Assembly (NCBI GenBank): GCA_021836665.1
Contig: JAKBHQ010000071.1
Span: forward strand, 1-13,003
Length of the DNA stretch: 13,003 nt
From: Thermoplasmata archaeon
GTDB taxonomy: Bacteria; Actinomycetota; Acidimicrobiia; Acidimicrobiales; Acidimicrobiaceae
Direction of reading: 5' to 3'
The notes beneath the pieces are model-generated. The model had not been told where the DNA came from, did not search any database, and worked only from the letters and a program-made list of their open reading frames with translations. Every line of letters begins with the position of its first letter. Position 1 is the stretch's first letter. The position numbers were made by a program, and so were the translations under genes. Below are positions 12,491 to 13,003 of this stretch, one piece after another.

Positions 12491-13003
12491 CTAGCTGGGC
12501 AAGTCTCTGATGGCCAGTGTCGTATCTAGGTCGAAAAAGTGGAGCTTGCTCCGATCTAGTGAAAGTTCGATCCGATCCCCCTGAGTTAGTTGAAAGGTCG
12601 GAGGGATCCTAGCGACCCCGAGCCCGGAGGCCCAAGTCGAGGTCGTCTGCGAACCCTCGCTCTCGGGCTCCTCTTCGCTTGCGACACCGGCGACACGAAC
12701 CCGGGTGGCGTCGAAATTGAAGTAGACCAAGATTTCCGACCCGAGGGCCTCGATTATTTCGACGTCAGCTTTTAGTGTGCATCCCGGTTCCGAAACCTGT
12801 GTCATCGATAGTCCCTCGGGTCTGAAACCAACCGCTATCTTGCGACCGCGATATGGGGCGAGACTCCTCGGGGTATGGATTGGGTCAAGCGACAGCTTCT
12901 GCGAACCCAAGACGAGTTCGGTCCCATCTGTGCTCAGCGACCCCTCGAAGATGTTCATTGAGGGAGATCCGATGAAGGAGGCCACAAAGAGATTGGCCGG
13001 GCA
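12491..13003 (-). CDS. Sugar ABC transporter ATPase (MalK/UgpC/MsmX type), C-terminal part (partial)
   Basis: The frame enters from the right edge, so the ATPase core with Walker A/B lies outside the window; the last 170 residues are present. PANLFVASFIGSPSMNIFEG is the typical hinge between the ATPase and the regulatory domain of MalK/UgpC proteins. The OB/TOBE-like domain follows with KIAVGFRPEGL (the VGIRPExL motif), EIIEALGSEILVYF, and the closing GDRIELSLDRSKLHFFDLDTTLAI. An unusual acidic/Ser-Thr-rich insertion (EEEPESEGSQTTSTWASG) interrupts this domain before the ARIPPTFQLTQGD strand. It precedes the lactonase gene by 60 nt on the same strand, consistent with one sugar uptake and oxidation operon. 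TAG ends the gene at 12491-12493. Confidence 0.9.
   Translation of the reverse strand, partial: CPANLFVASFIGSPSMNIFEGSLSTDGTELVLGSQKLSLDPIHTPRSLAPYRGRKIAVGFRPEGLSMTQVSEPGCTLKADVEIIEALGSEILVYFNFDATRVRVAGVASEEEPESEGSQTTSTWASGLGVARIPPTFQLTQGDRIELSLDRSKLHFFDLDTTLAIRDLPS

Noticed and set aside
1..13003. CRISPR arrays, tRNA or rRNA genes, replication origin
   Set aside because: No regularly spaced direct repeats, tRNA-like cloverleaf or rRNA sequence was seen by eye on either strand; a dedicated scan was not possible.

Overview
The window (about half G+C) looks like a moderate-GC actinobacterium, most plausibly an acidimicrobial (Acidimicrobiia) relative. The best clues are decayed pieces of two surface-protein repeat families (a PEGA-like Cys-containing repeat and the GYWLVAADGGVFSFG repeat), plus GTG/TTG starts and tightly packed transport operons. 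The taxonomic call is an inference; no rRNA or other marker gene is present.

Layout. (1) 1-4160, plus strand: most of a hydrophobic amino-acid (HAAT/Liv) ABC uptake operon: the end of the binding protein, then livH, livM, livG and livF. LivM/LivG and LivG/LivF overlap by 4 nt. A 12-bp hairpin separates the binding-protein gene from livH, and a small ORF lies between livH and livM. (2) 4195-4971, minus: a GntR/FCD regulator convergent with livF. (3) 4972-5552: a gene-poor gap holding a 39-codon remnant of an IS607-type serine recombinase HTH. (4) 5553-7229, minus: a two-gene operon of a DprA-like Rossmann protein and a ComF-like zinc-ribbon phosphoribosyltransferase, 6 nt apart, with its own promoter and an inverted repeat over the -35 box. 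(5) 7294-8611: a graveyard of surface-protein fragments broken by stop codons and single-base deletions, with a strong hairpin that would hide a near-perfect ribosome binding site. (6) 8612-11200, plus: a SAM-dependent methyltransferase and a GT-C-type membrane glycosyltransferase, probably for surface glycans. (7) 11237-13003, minus: an orphan Phd/YefM antitoxin, an SMP-30/gluconolactonase-type lactonase, and the C-terminal half of a MalK/UgpC-type sugar ABC ATPase that runs off the window.

The most interesting element is the DprA-like/ComF-like pair. Both proteins keep their fold-defining motifs, but each departs from the competence version at specific places. They sit together as an isolated cassette beside a dead insertion element, pseudogenes and an orphan antitoxin. 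Established knowledge of DprA-plus-PRTase conflict systems (for example the ShosTA toxin-antitoxin anti-phage type) makes a defence or toxin-antitoxin role a serious alternative to DNA uptake. This is inference from domain pairing and context and has not been tested here.
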